A stretch of DNA of 64,000 nt, taken from contig CM060697.1 of assembly GCA_030686995.1 (NCBI GenBank), forward strand, positions 104,655,272 to 104,719,271. The letters are read 5' to 3'. The position numbers and the translations under genes are program-made. Positions 11,769-24,200 of the stretch are shown one piece after another. The DNA comes from Artemisia argyi. Its lineage: Eukaryota; Streptophyta; Magnoliopsida; Asterales; Asteraceae. Each line of letters begins with the position of its first letter. Positions within the stretch are counted from its first letter, which is position 1. Under the pieces are notes generated by a model. That model saw only the letters and a list, made by a program, of their open reading frames with translations. It made no database searches and was not told the DNA's origin.

Positions 11769-14000
11769 AAATCTGTAAGAACTTGATTTGATTTGTCAAT
11801 ACTATTCTTCATAATGGCTTGTGCACACATAACAGTATACAACCCGCACTTGTAATGAAAGGACCCTGAGGTACGCATCAGTGCCTCAATCCTTATATAA
11901 GGAGCGAATGCTTCTTACTTTTGAGTAGAATTAATCAAACATTTTATGATTTTCATAATTCTGCTCAAAAGACAAGTATTTCACCTCAATGAGTATTCAC
12001 TTGTTGAGGGGGAGCACTTGAAAAACTCATCGTTTGAAAACCAAAAGTTCTTGTTGATATCTCCCCATAAGACTCAAAAAGCATATTTTAATCAAAAGTT
12101 TATCAAAAACAACATCTCATATGCTATTTTTGAGGGGGAGAAAAGAAAAGTGATTAAAATATGAACGTTAAAAGTTGTATCTCAAGCAAGCTAGACTCAG
12201 AATTGACCCAAGAATTGACGAAACAAAATGTTATCAATCGAAAAGACTTATCTTCGACGGGTAATGACATCAAGATAGTTACTAGAGCTAGTTGTCACCT
12301 AAAAGCTGACAATGGAACTCTTTAACTATCCACGTAAGCGTGTCTCGAAAAGGATTTGTCTTAGTAGAAACGTATCATTTCGAGAAACCTTCTGTGGACT
12401 TTACCAGGCCGGGTAATAACTTCAAGCTAGTCTAACTAGTAATGTAAGCGTGTCTCGAATCGGTCGGGTTCACTGAAAGCGGATCAATTCAAAAAGTGTT
12501 TGCTCCTCCCGCATGTGAAAATTTATTAAACACTTATGAGCACATGTGAAGGGGGAACCCTTCATAAGAAAACACAAAACTCTCAAAGTGTTAAACAAAA
12601 TGTTCGATAATCACAAACACTTTAAGAGATTTTCAAATGTTTCAATGGCTATTGTCGGATAATCATGGAGTTATAAGGTGATTAAGATAGGAAAAACCGT
12701 CCTATGATCCACCAGAGCCGGAGGGATCTACCCAAGGACATCTCATTAGTTAGAATTAGAAGTCCTTAGGTATGAAGCAAAAAAATGAGAAAAGAATGAA
12801 AAGGGAAAGAAGGATTTGAAGAATTAAAAAGAAAAGTAAAGAAAAGGGTGAAAAGAAATAGCCCTCCATATGTTCAACCTTAGGGCAGACACCGGGTTCA
12901 ATTCGTATGCTACTGGTTGTTGCTAAGGCGACGCCGGTATTGAAGACAAAGTCGTCATGGACCCAGTGACACAATGCACTAAACCTTCTAGCCACTCAAG
13001 TTCTCTTAAAAGAGCTTGTTTCATTCTCACGGGGAACCGGTGTAATCTATCGACCTATCTTTTAGAGATGGTTGATATTGAAGCAGGAGACCCCTCCCTA
13101 GTCTCCGCATAGGAAACCTAAGTGTGCACTTTTCGAGTCTAGAGCCATGAGATACATCAAAGATCTCTTAGGAACACTTAGTATTTCTACAACTGGTGTT
13201 CTACATCAATGGACACTAGCTGTAAATTATCGAGTCCTTCGCAGATCTTAACAATCTGCCGAGAACATTTATGAGAGAATTTACTTAAGTATTTCTCTAT
13301 GATTGAACGGAAATCCTGCCAGGGTCAACATCAAACAGCCTTGACAGCAGGTCACTTCGGTAACTCCTTGTGGGTTACGCTTAGTGTTTGCGGTGGTTTC
13401 TTAGCGGTCTACAGTCGTAGAGTGATCCCCAGCGACTCACCCAGTCATTGAGCTACTTAGTAGGTCTTGTAAGCTCCTTCGGGAGTATCTAACATAGGAA
13501 CGGCCTTGATAAGGGTTAGAAGGAGTCTTCACACTATGCTGTTGACGATCTCTAATTCCTTATCTATAAGTACCGGATGTTTTATTGCTAACTGTTTACC
13601 CGCAGGTACACATCATCTCCATGGCGACGGATTCCACATGCTCATACATGCATCTTGAAGTCATCAAAAGCTCCTTTAAAGATCTAAGCAACACAAAGTT
13701 CGAAGATAGATTCTACGCCAAAAAGAAGAATCTACAAAGTATAAAGACTAAAGATCAAAACTAAAGTAAGGGAACTACGTGCATGTATAAGTCAGAATTC
13801 AAAGACGTATAAGCATGTTGGAATGGCGGACTACCACCATAGACGCAGAAGTGACGAAAGGCAGACAACTTCATAACTTGATCACTATTACAACAACGAA
13901 AAAAGAGCAAAGAACGATGAAGGATATTGAAGACGTCTAAAGATGTGAAAGTCAAAAGATTAAGACTAAGACGTCCAGCAACCTTGATGACCGACCCTTA
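11769..14000 (+). other. Copia 3' non-coding region with repeated polypurine tracts
   Basis: No supported ORF. Purine tracts of the type GAGGGGGAG occur at about 12005-12014 and 12131-12140, and GAAGGGGGAA at about 12546-12555, before the real PPT at 14000. Multiple PPTs are a known Sirevirus trait. The phrase 'gtaagcgtgtctcga' recurs near 12334 and 12446. The remainder shows no repeat or gene I can name. Confidence 0.55.
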
Positions 14001-14008
14001 GGGGGAGA
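14000..14008 (+). promoter_or_regulatory. Polypurine tract of the Copia element
   Basis: AGGGGGAGA, followed by one base, sits directly before the TG that opens the 3' LTR. This is the usual position of the plus-strand DNA primer in LTR retrotransposons. Confidence 0.8.
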
Positions 14009-14009
14009 T

Positions 14010-14335
14010 TGTTGGGAACGTAGTTTTACTATTTATCAAGTCTCGGTCATTTAATTATAATAGGTTGCTAGGGCTTGTATGTTTATTTAAACTTAAGGCT
14101 TATATAGCAAGCCCATGGGCCTTAAGCCCATTTCGATTTACAAAAGAGGGAGGAAGGGAGTGTTGCCCTACTCCTCCCCTATATATACTAATGTTATGTA
14201 AACATAACCTTTTGTTGGTTATTTGAATATCTTAATGAAACTATTGTTCTTTCACTCTTCATAATCTTATAATCAACCATCTCTTATTCTCATCTTATTT
14301 CTTATACTTGTGTTTACATAAATGGTGACCTAACA
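14010..14335 (+). repeat. 3' LTR of the Copia element (326 bp)
   Basis: It starts TGTTGGGAACG after the PPT and ends in CTAACA, giving the TG...CA boundaries expected of LTRs. The start TGTTGGG is common in plant Copia LTRs. The length is short relative to the 14-kb element. The 5' partner is outside the window, so the ends rest on the PPT and TG/CA rules. Confidence 0.8.
14180..14187 (+). promoter_or_regulatory. TATA box in the Copia LTR
   Basis: TATATATA follows a C-rich stretch (ctcctcccc) about 170 bp into the LTR, a fitting place for the U3 promoter. In the 5' LTR the same sequence would drive element transcription. Confidence 0.5.
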
Positions 14336-14337
14336 CT

Positions 14338-15058
14338 TAGAGATGGCAAAAAAATCAGTACCCGACGGGGACCCAATCCCCAAATCCAATTTGACTGGGG
14401 AATCCCCAAGTTGACCGGGGATGGGGATGGGGACGGGGAATCCCCGAATTATAAATCCGGGGATAGGGGCGGGGATGGAGATAATAAAAATCCCCGACCC
14501 CGAACCCGAACTTTTAATATATAAGTATACACTGTATAAGTTATATGTATATTAATACTACATATACTTGTATATGTATATATTAGTGAATAGTGGCAAG
14601 TATTATACATGAAGTATATATGTATGTATATATGATATTTGGTGGATCAAATACTTTAAAAATGTGAAGCACTAACTACATATTATTCTACCAATATTTT
14701 GTCCGAATACACACATTCGATACAGTTTATTTTTGTATTATATGTGATGTTTCGGTATTTACGATATTTTAAAGTTGAATGACATTTAATTAATCCAACT
14801 ATGTACGATGTATGCTTTTTAACACATTTGTAGATCAGTTCTTCATAATTTCGATTACTTACGTAATTTTTATGCTTAATTTATAAGGCCGGAAAAACCC
14901 CGAACCCCCGTGGGGATCCCCGATCCCCATTGGGGATGGGGATGGGGATGTAAAACGATTCCCCGATGGGGATGGAGGCTGGGATGGGGATGGGGAGTGA
15001 GAAACGGGATGGGGATGGTAAATATAATCCCCGATAATCCCCGCCCCGTTGATCCCTA
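14338..15058. mobile_element. Non-autonomous DNA transposon (hAT-like MITE) with GGGGAT subterminal repeats
   Basis: About 720 bp begins TAGAGATGGCAA and ends in the complement of TAGGGATCAAC, so the termini are imperfect inverted repeats (TAGRGAT). Both ends carry many copies of GGGGAT / ATCCCC in both orientations (14366-14510 and 14890-15055), around an AT-rich core with no ORF. Dense subterminal repeats of this kind are typical of hAT-type non-autonomous elements. I could not confirm an 8-bp target duplication, because the left edge touches the end of the Copia LTR. The family is therefore tentative. Confidence 0.45.
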
Positions 15059-16032
15059 CATGTACATGTACTTATTTGTTTAAAGTGTGAGGTAAGCCAT
15101 GTAGATTCAATGTTTAGATGTGGCCATATTGACAAGTGAAACGGTCCTTGTTGTTGAAGTTTATCACTAGAGGAATTCCATCGGTATGGCTTTGACTAAG
15201 TATAATGGTTATCAAAAGACCTTAACATAATAAATTGCATATTGAATCGACTTAGATCGGTCCTTGAGATTACATGTCTTTTCATGTTGGTTATGCAATA
15301 AAACATAGTATAATGATTATTATAAGTAATATTTGAATCGGCCTACTTTTTAATTTAATTAGATGATACACAAAATAATCAAAATTTAAAAAGTTAGTGT
15401 TAACTTTCAAAATTAAGGTGAAAAATATTGATCTTCAATGTCTAAAGTTATTGTGATTATAAGACTAACAATGATATTATACGACATATAGTGATATTAA
15501 ACTTTTTTACATGTAAGACCAACAGTGAGTCAGTGAGATACAAAAAGAAACAGCGATATTAGTAAAAAAACAAACTTATTATGATTGTTGATTTCATTGC
15601 GATATTAAGGTTTTCATATCTTAATACAATCATTCATTATAAAAAAATATCGAAGTTAAGTTAAATAAATGAAAGCTTAATATCATAATTCAGTTTACTG
15701 AACATATCAACTCAAAAAAAAATTAAAAAAATTTACAACATACTCTAAGTAAAATAATTAAGATTCACTGAAAAAATTAATCTCACTGTTAAAATGAATC
15801 GTGAATATAACTTAAAAATATACAAATTTTCAGTTTGTTTTGAAAAAAAATTGACATGAAACTAGATACATTTTCAAGCAAAACCTTTGAAAAAGTTTTT
15901 GAAAAAAGGCTTATATTTACGGTTAAAATAAATCGTAAAGTTTATGATAAAAAGTGATATTATTAAAAAAAATTAAAAAATATGAGAAAATTTGATAAAA
16001 GAAACTAGAAACAAAGTTAATAACAATCACTG

Positions 16033-16075
<43 letters not shown>

Positions 16076-16395
16076 GTATTTTTCTGGTACTAATTAAATT
16101 GTGAAGTTAAGGACCTAAAGTGATATTAATAAAAAAAATCTGAAAAATTTGATAAGATAGTAAAAGTAAAATAAATAAAAATCGCTAAAAAAATTGAAAA
16201 GAAAATTTGTTTTACATGTAAAGAGGTACTGTGATATTAACGATTTTATTAAAAAACAGGGGATATTTACGATATTGCCACTCCGCCTTTTTTTAGATGG
16301 TTGATTAGATAGAGGGCTGAGAGGTCCGTACATCCGCACTAAAATCCAAAAACATACTGGATCCTACCCCCTATATTCTTTCTAAACCTTTAATA
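15059..16395. other. AT-rich intergenic DNA with a poly-A tract
   Basis: No gene is visible. The phrase 'gtgatatta' or 'gcgatatta' recurs at least seven times (about 15490 to 16270), suggesting a worn dispersed or tandem repeat. An almost pure A run lies at about 16031-16074. Confidence 0.5.
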
Positions 16396-19300
16396 TGTCA
16401 CACCCCCAATTTACCTGACTTGCAGCGGAATGGAATACCTGGGGGTGTCTGTCATAGCATCACAATTACAGTTACATTGAACGACCTAAAGTGTCATTTG
16501 GAAAATACTTCGTTTGATCATTGAAATAATTCAGAGTTTACAAAATGAGGTCCCCAAAAGGTGTTGCATGTTTATGAAAAACAAGTCATACTAGATCAAA
16601 CGTTTACATAAGTGCTTAAAATAATGGTGAAACGCGTCGACTCCGCGACTCCATGAAGGTCCAAATGCATGTCACATGAGCTACCTTAATAACCTGAAAT
16701 ACATTGCTAAAACGTCAACACGAATGTTGGTGAATTCCATAGGTTTATAAAATGTAATGTTGTACGGCCACCAGAAGTAAAAGTGCCTAACAAAAGTTAA
16801 GTAAAATTGTACAATAGACCTTAAGCTCATGACCCCGAAGCTATGACTGATGAAATTATATGCCCCTCCTGAATGTTTTACCAGAACACTCCCAAAATGT
16901 AGACATGAAATGCATCCGCTTACTGTTGGTAATAACTACCACGGATAGAGGCGTCACCCTCGATAGATCTATCCACTCACTCTCGCTTACCGGCAAATTA
17001 ACGGTTCATGATAATAAATAGGGGACTTTAACTGGTTGGTAAGGCAACTTAAGCAATGTACATATGTTTTGGTACTTGGGCTCGTACTAAAAATAATTGA
17101 TGCAATGTATTCCCCCCGTGGGATTTGAAATCAAAATGTTGAATTGAAAACGGGGCTATGAAAACTCACCTGATATGATGGTACCATGAACATGTAATGA
17201 GCTGAAAAACAAGGCGCGCACACTAGCCGCAACCTAATATGAATAATGAACGATCTACTTTAGATCATGAAATAATGTTATGAATGTCCATGCACATGTT
17301 TCCTATACCACTCTACTCTTTGGAAAAATACTTGTTGTTATAAAAAATATACGTTTTCCAAGACTTAGGAAAATATGGCTATTAGAAAAATAAAACTAGT
17401 TGCAATATATATACATATATATATATATATCGTACGTATCAATGTTAGTGTTGAAATCCTCGGTTTGAAATCCTTGAAATAACGCCTTGTAGTAATGAAA
17501 ATATACTTGTGTTCACTAATACATCATTAGTTATGAATTTGGGTACTTGATATTATTTCTAGAAATCTAGAGTTACTACGTAGTTTTAGCGTTATCATTT
17601 CTAAAAGCTGTCAAAATAACATGAGTTTTGCCGATATGGAAACGTGAATATCTTTGTCGTTATAAGTCCGTTTTACTTGTTCTTTATATCCACGGTTACG
17701 TCTTAGTATGTAGTAATATATTTTGGAAAGCTTGGCTCCTCCGGGTTACGTCTAAAGCCTCTTTTTGTCCGACGAAAAACGTCCAACAGCATGAAATTTT
17801 CAGAAAAATACTTTTCGTCAATAAACTTGCAAAAATCATAACTTCTTCGTTATAAACTCTTTTTAATCCGTTCTTTCGCCTACGGATTCGCTTTTGAAAG
17901 TATTTTCTAAAAATTTTGCCAAAGTTTCCTTTGTTTTTACTGATTTTCCAGAATTTAACAAAATGGGACAGTAGGTATATTTACTTGTTACAAAACCATT
18001 TCCAAGGTTCAAAACTAGTTTCTACTTCAACCAAATCTCTTGCAAACACCACAAATCTATACTAATCCTACCATACACCTTCTTAGGGTGCCATGGGTTC
18101 CTAATTACTAGTAATCATGTTAATTTAACAAAGGAACACCTAAATCAAAATCTAGGGTTTGTATGTTCAAAAAGTTAACAAAAATAATATGGTATAGCTA
18201 ACTTGTACATGAAATTAAGCATGAAAACCATAAGATACAAGTGTTAATTAGATGAAAACATAAAAATAAATTTGATAACTCACTTTGAAATAATAGGTGA
18301 TTAGATGATGAGAAATCTTGTGTTACTTGTGTTTTTGTTGTAAGATTCTTGATTAGATTGATGAAATGAACAACTTTGTAGCTTTGTACTTTGGAAAATC
18401 ATCACTTGATCATGGAGATTGGAAATGGGTCGTGGGTTTTGGTGAAGAAGAGATGAGAAATGAGCTTTTGATTCAAGAAATTTATATGTGTTTTGTTTTA
18501 GGTGTTTTTGGGATATTTAGGATAAGATATATAGTATTATACTTGTACATAAATGCATAATGTTAAAAAGAAAGCACATGATGTCTAGGGGAGGGCATGA
18601 GGCCAGTTTTCAATGTGAACAAGAGAAGAAAAATCGGTTTTGAGTTGCTTAGGATAAGTTAGTGTATTATTAGTTGTGGTTTTAGTGTAAGTATTAGTTA
18701 TAATCGGGTACCGGGTTTGCTAGAAATAAATATTAACAAAGTTAACCGGGACTTAATAAAGTTATAAAAATGTCAAAAATATGTTGGGTACAATTACTGA
18801 GTGTTCGGGTGATTATTGTTTAGTTTTCACGAAAACCGTCGTAATATTCATAAGCTCACGTTATAAATAAAATAAATTTCCAAAATACTGGGTAAATGAA
18901 TGTTATAACTTTTATGATGATAAAATGGATATAAAAATGTGTCGGGACCATTGTGGGAATATTTAGATATATTCGTCGTATTTATAAATCGGGTGTTAAC
19001 GTTTATTTATAAATAACTATAAGGAAAACGTTAAATGTATCAAATATATAAATTTGAAAATCCTAAGAGTGGTATAACATGTAAATGACCTACTGATGAT
19101 ATGCAGACTGTCTCTAGTCCGTATGCAGTGTCCTTACTGATAATGAAATGAATTCGCACCTAAACCCATACGGTTACGCGAATTTTAATACCCGTAAACT
19201 AAATTTACGATGAAATGTGTAATGCAAGTGAATAGTGAAAACTTTTCCGGCAATGAATAGTGTTTAGTGAATAGTGAAATTTCTGAATGCTACTCGGAAT

Positions 19301-19420
19301 GTCAAACTGACACCAAAAATGATGAATAGTAAACTGATGAATAGTGTTTTGATGAATAGTGTTTGATGAATAGTGTTTTTCCAAAGTTTGGGAAATGACC
19401 TGAAATGGTGAGTTGTGACA
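16396..19420 (-). repeat. Solo LTR of a Tekay-type Ty3/Gypsy element (3025 bp)
   Basis: It runs TGTCACACCC...GAGTTGTGACA and is flanked by a perfect 5-bp duplication TAATA (16391-16395 and 19421-19425). No internal region follows, so it is a solo LTR, left by recombination between the two LTRs of a former full element. It aligns along its whole length with the LTRs at 33509-36532 and 62290-64000, with visible substitutions and small indels. Sense is assigned minus from those copies. The short ORF at 17628-17855 recurs in all three copies but is ordinary LTR sequence. Confidence 0.95.
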
Positions 19421-19599
19421 TAATATGTCATATATATCAAAAATAATTATTTAATCTAATTTTAAACTCTAAATTATGATAACTATAATTTTAAAAACAG
19501 CAACAACAACATTTGTTTTAAGGGTACAATATACTGGGGTAGTTCAAAATAAACCAGATGAACAAAAATAATATATCAAAACAATATTTCACCTCACAA

Positions 19600-19960
19600 A
19601 AAAGTTCATTTCCAACGAGCCATTTCTTGAGAAGTATGACACCCTGTCTTACAATGAGGAAAATGAAAAATCGGACATGTTCAGGCCATTTCATTTCACC
19701 CGTTCAAGGAACACATCGAAGTCCTCGAATTGCGTAAACCATAAAACAGATTAAAAACCATCAATCGAAGAGCCTCCCAAACTAGAATTGAAGGAATTAC
19801 CTTGTCATTTAGAATATGCATTTTTTCAAGGAGAAGACCAAATCCCGGTTTTTATATCCTTTTCTTTTTCTGCCAAGAAAAGGGCAAGTTGTTGGAGGTT
19901 CTCCAGAGTTACAAAAGCACCATCCTTTGGAATGTTTCAGACATCAAAAGGATCGATCCC
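19600..19960 (+). pseudogene. Relic of an Athila-like Ty3/Gypsy pol, protease-RT linker
   Basis: A single frame from about 19610 reads EPFLEKYDTLSY... and, after one TAA near 19749, continues as KPSIEEPPKLELKELPCHLEYAFFQGEDQIPVF. In plant Athila/Tat elements, EPP.LELK.LP.HL.YAFL.....PVII is the conserved stretch just upstream of reverse transcriptase. The frame is lost near 19870, although matching sequence (KDLKDEE-like, then VSDIKGIDPS) seems to continue in another frame to about 19960. Only this short piece remains. No LTRs are attached. Confidence 0.65.
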
Positions 19961-20684
19961 TCCTTAAGGTGAGAGTTTTTGGTTCTTAATTCATGAAAGT
20001 TCTCAGTAAAGTGGTAAAGTTCTCGGTTTGAAGGTTCTCAGTGCCACATAGAAAGTTAGTGGACTTCTCAGTATAATGACGTGAGTTGTACCAAAAAATT
20101 TCTAAGCTTACCGAAAAATTAATCTACCGAATACTATCTTTAATCAAATAATTTTTCTAACCGAATACTTTAAAGTCTACCCAATACTTTTTCACACCGA
20201 ATATTAAGATATTTATCCTAAATTCTCATAAAGTACCTTGACATATAAAATGTACCGAATACTTTTTGAATCTACCAAGAAAAATACTATTTCGCAACTC
20301 TCTACTAACAGTCATCTATAACTTCAAATCTAGCATTCTTATCCATTTTTTTTTGTTGTAATTGATCTTTACTATAAGTCCTAATACTTTATAAAAACAC
20401 AAAATTTAAACACTTTAACCATGAAATCTTGATTTTCATTTAAAAATACACTTTTTTTTTTTTTTTTTTTTTTAACTTTCTATCAAAAAAATGGACCAAA
20501 ATTTTAGATTTAGTGTTTTTGTTACATTTTTGTTTTAATAGAACTTGACTAAAAGACATAAGACACCATAAAAGTAACAACTTTGAACATTTAACCACAA
20601 AATCAACAACTTTGAACTTGAAAGTTATCAGTTGTACTATTTTCACTATGGATTAATTGGAAACACACTTTTTAAACTTGTTTT

Positions 20685-20733
<49 letters not shown>

Positions 20734-21050
20734 CTTGCATTTCAGAATTCGTACACATACATAGAATGATACAAGTCCACACAACTTTCACACATGGAAA
20801 GGGTATTTAGGTGCAGTTTGGTTTGTGGGTTAGGATAGGTTTAGGCATTATAAAAGTTGTTTGGTAGACATATATGGGATTTAAATATTGGCATCATGCC
20901 TAAAAATTAGGACTGTACAAAACCCACCTTTTCTTGTTGGTTTTCATCAATAAATACATGTTTTGTGGGCTCGTATTTATTCCTAACCTCATATTTCTTT
21001 TTCTTGCCTTTTCTTGTTTATTTTGAGTAGAAGTATATTAATTAAAATCT
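19961..21050. other. AT-rich intergenic stretch with short recurrent motifs and a (GA)n microsatellite
   Basis: No gene. 'GTTCTCAGT' or close variants occur four times between 19996 and 20075, and 'ACCGAATACTTT' or close variants about six times between 20107 and 20270. Poly-T lies at about 20452-20473. A (GA)n run of about 43 bp lies at about 20688-20730. Confidence 0.5.
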
Positions 21051-21052
21051 TA

Positions 21053-21246
21053 CTCCCTTTGTCTTAAAATTATTGTCAAGAGACAAAAACACATAGTTTA
21101 ATAAAAGTGGAAGCAAAATAAATTTCAAACACTCAAATAAAATATTCTCTCACTAAATACTTTTTTTTACTAAAAATGTAAAGTGAATAATTATTTTGAG
21201 ACATCCGAAAAAAGAAATATGGACAATAATTTCGAAACGAAGAAAG
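21053..21246. mobile_element. Stowaway-like MITE (Tc1/mariner, non-autonomous)
   Basis: The terminal inverted repeats are CTCCCTTTGTCTTAAAATTA at the left and the complementary TAATTTCGAAACGAAGAAAG at the right, a decayed version of the well-known CTCCCTCCGTCC Stowaway end. The element is flanked by TA on both sides (21051-21052 and 21247-21248), the Tc1/mariner target duplication. At 194 bp with an AT-rich core and no ORF, it fits the MITE class. Confidence 0.85.
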
Positions 21247-21248
21247 TA

Positions 21249-24200
21249 TATCAATATACTAAACAAATAATTTTATATCTATTTTATCTAATAAAATAAG
21301 CTTTTGTACAAGCCCTTGTAAGTACAAAGCATTAAAAATTGGTTTAATGCTATGACGTGTCTTACCATAATTAACCACATTTGTACAACTCAATATTGTA
21401 GGATGTTTTCTATGTGAAAAGAACAAAGTCAATACCTTTGGGTTACTGTATTTTTGTAAAGTAGTAACTACATTCAATAACCAAGCTCCTCCTTAATTGA
21501 ATTTTGCGTTTCATTTGTACCGATTCTTCCTCCCTACGTTTCATTTGAATTTTGCGTTTCATTTATACGCTCCTCTTTGTATCATCTCATCAGTTTTTCC
21601 CATTGTCTTAATCGGTAATCACTAACTTTCAATGTTTTATATTTGATTTTAATCTTGATGATGTCGATTTCAATTGTGATATTGAGGATTCTTTTTTTGG
21701 TTTATAATAGTGCATAACACCATATATTTGCAAATTGGTTTTCTGATATGTTCTAGGTCACATAATTGAAGCAAATGAAAGAGCGTTGTTGAAAGATCCG
21801 AAACATGTTTTCTTGGATTTAAAGGTTCGTTTTTTAGGTGCTTTGTTACATGAAATGTCTGCTTAAAAGATTTTGTTTATATGCACTCAAACCGTTTGAT
21901 GAAATGTGTGGTTTAAAGATTTGAATAAAGTAAGTATGAATGAATAGCCATGTGTAGTCACCATGTCACTCATACCTAAGCTAAGATGTGAGAGTGTAAA
22001 GAAACTTTGTCATTTTTTTTCTTTTTGTTCAATTAAATACAACACAGAGATTCTCTATAATTAACCCAAGGCTAAGGATGAGAATCGCTTAAATATAGGA
22101 ATGCAAGATCGTGTTTATGCTCTCAAAAGCACATGGAGAACTAGAAGTGCGGGAAGGTTTGTTTTTCTTTAATATATTTTTGTTCTTAGACAGCTTATGA
22201 AAGATTTAAGATGCATAATTATATTAAAATTTTGGTTCACATATAAATTGAATTTCTCCTACATTACTTTTATGTTTAATATAAGGCCAAATTTGGAATT
22301 ATTAATACTTTTTGGTGGTTTTACTCTTATGACCAGGTCCATTAGAATACTTTTTGTTTCAAAAAATATTTTTTTAATCTATACATCTGATGGGTAGCAT
22401 AAGAGTAAACTTAAATGTTTTTATCAAATGAAAACACATCAAATGAAAACTTAAATGTTTAATCAAATGAAAACATATAAACAAGTTATTTGTTACAAAC
22501 AGTGTTTGATCAATAACATTTTAAAAAATAGGTAGAAGAGGGAACCATGATAGCTGGCAAAGATGCATTCGTAATTTTTTGATTTGAATGTTGAGACTGA
22601 AGGGCCGAAGCTCATCATGTTAGTAACTTTGATCATTTTCTTTTAGTTTTTATGTTAACTTTGTTTATCATAATACGATATGTTTGGTTTTGTATTGCAG
22701 GAATAATGTATCAGAATGCATAGCAGTCAACACAAATCTAAAGCATCTGCAACATATTTCTCTAATTTAAAATAGAAGATTTGGAGGTATGTATTCTGTT
22801 AATGGTTGACAATTTTTGATTAAGCAAATTGTTTATTATTAGATTCGTTTGTGTTTAGGATTGCATAAAAAAACCTGCTTATTATTAGATTAGGTGTTTT
22901 TTTGAATTGAAAAGGAATAGGGGCCTGTATAAGATTACATTAAAAGAAATTGCTTATTATCGAGCCTCATGAGTTCTGAATAGTAAGTTCTGCATTATTA
23001 AAGTAGGGGCTATTGTTTGTTAGACTGTTGAACAAGTAATTGTTTGTTAGACTATTAGTGTTTACGGTTTCTTTTTTTTTTTTTAACTATTCTCTACTAT
23101 TTTTTGAGGTTTAGCTTAGACTCCAATGGCGTTAGCAACAACAAGGCTGCCATGGTGTCAACAACATCAAATCGGAAATGGAACGTCACCATCACTGTTT
23201 TTAGGTTAGTTTTGTATGCATAGTGTATTTTCACACTCCTACTATTTTGTTTGGGAATTTGAGTTGTTTATGAAGTGAAGATTTGATATAAAATGGGTAT
23301 TTATTAATTTGTGCTAAATGTGTAGTAACCGTGATTACCATTGAGAACGAAGCCTATGATCCATTGTGCCTCTTTCTAATGCTTTGATGTGAGTCTTATG
23401 ATATGTATGTAAATTATCACATGAAATATTATGTGGTATCATATACAAATAATTCTTAATTTTATCTTTAGTGTGATCATGTTCTAAAAGATATAAACAT
23501 CAAGTTAATTTGTATGTATGTGACAGTAAAGTTGCTTTATTATGTTTGATGATTTCTCAGGTAGATGAATTAACAATCACTACTGAAAATGACTGGACAT
23601 TGTTTTGTAAAGATTTGAATGGTACCAACTACCAAGGATAATGATATATCTACGGAACTTGATATGACATTCACCTTTGATGTTAGTATATTGGGGACAT
23701 CCGAAGAGATGTCGATAATCACAAATAATGGTAATTAGGAGACATCAATAACGTCTTTTATGATTCGTTTATTTTAAGTTTAGTGTGCCTATAGCAACGA
23801 GTCACAATGATTGAATTTTAGTTCTGCGGAATAAATGAATACGATATCTGGATTTACTATGTCCGAATGAAACATGACAAGCTCTTTTGAGCAATCTTCT
23901 AAAGGAATCCAATGTTTCTTATGAGAAATATCCGCTTTGTGTCGCTTACTTTCATAACAAGCTCTTTTGAGCACTGTTTTTAAGTTGCAGGCTTCAAAAA
24001 AGAATGAGTCTATTCAATAAACTCTGCATGAAGTTCATGACAAACCATAACAGTAGAAGACACACGAGTAAGGCTAAGTACATAAATTTTGTATTGGAAT
24101 TTAAAATAAGGCGGGCAGGGAATTTTTGCAATTTGAGGCTGATGATAAACATGATTGTGGTAAGATATTAGTAGCCGGATTGCCTTTCCGTTAAATAAGA

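Larger units (their letters stand above)
1..14335 (+). mobile_element. Ty1/Copia retrotransposon, Sirevirus-like, 5' part outside the window
   Basis: The order is gag remnant, protease, integrase, reverse transcriptase, RNase H, a second long coding frame, a PPT and a 3' LTR. Integrase before reverse transcriptase defines Ty1/Copia. The very long 3' region with an extra coding frame and several AGGGGGAG tracts is what is known of Sireviruses (SIRE/Maximus), so I infer that lineage. The 5' LTR and primer binding site lie left of the window. The bases after the 3' LTR, cttag (14336-14340), would be the right target-site duplication, but its partner is out of view. Pol has frameshifts and stops, so this copy is dead. 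At more than 14 kb it is long for Copia. Confidence 0.85.

Noticed and set aside
17628..17855. Conserved ORF repeated at 34736 and 63606
   Set aside because: It lies inside the Tekay LTR in all three copies and in antisense; conservation follows from the LTR being repeated, and there is no domain.
20800..20960. A 'gtttggtttgtgggttagg' segment as a PIF/Harbinger MITE
   Set aside because: No paired inverted repeat or 3-bp target duplication could be located.
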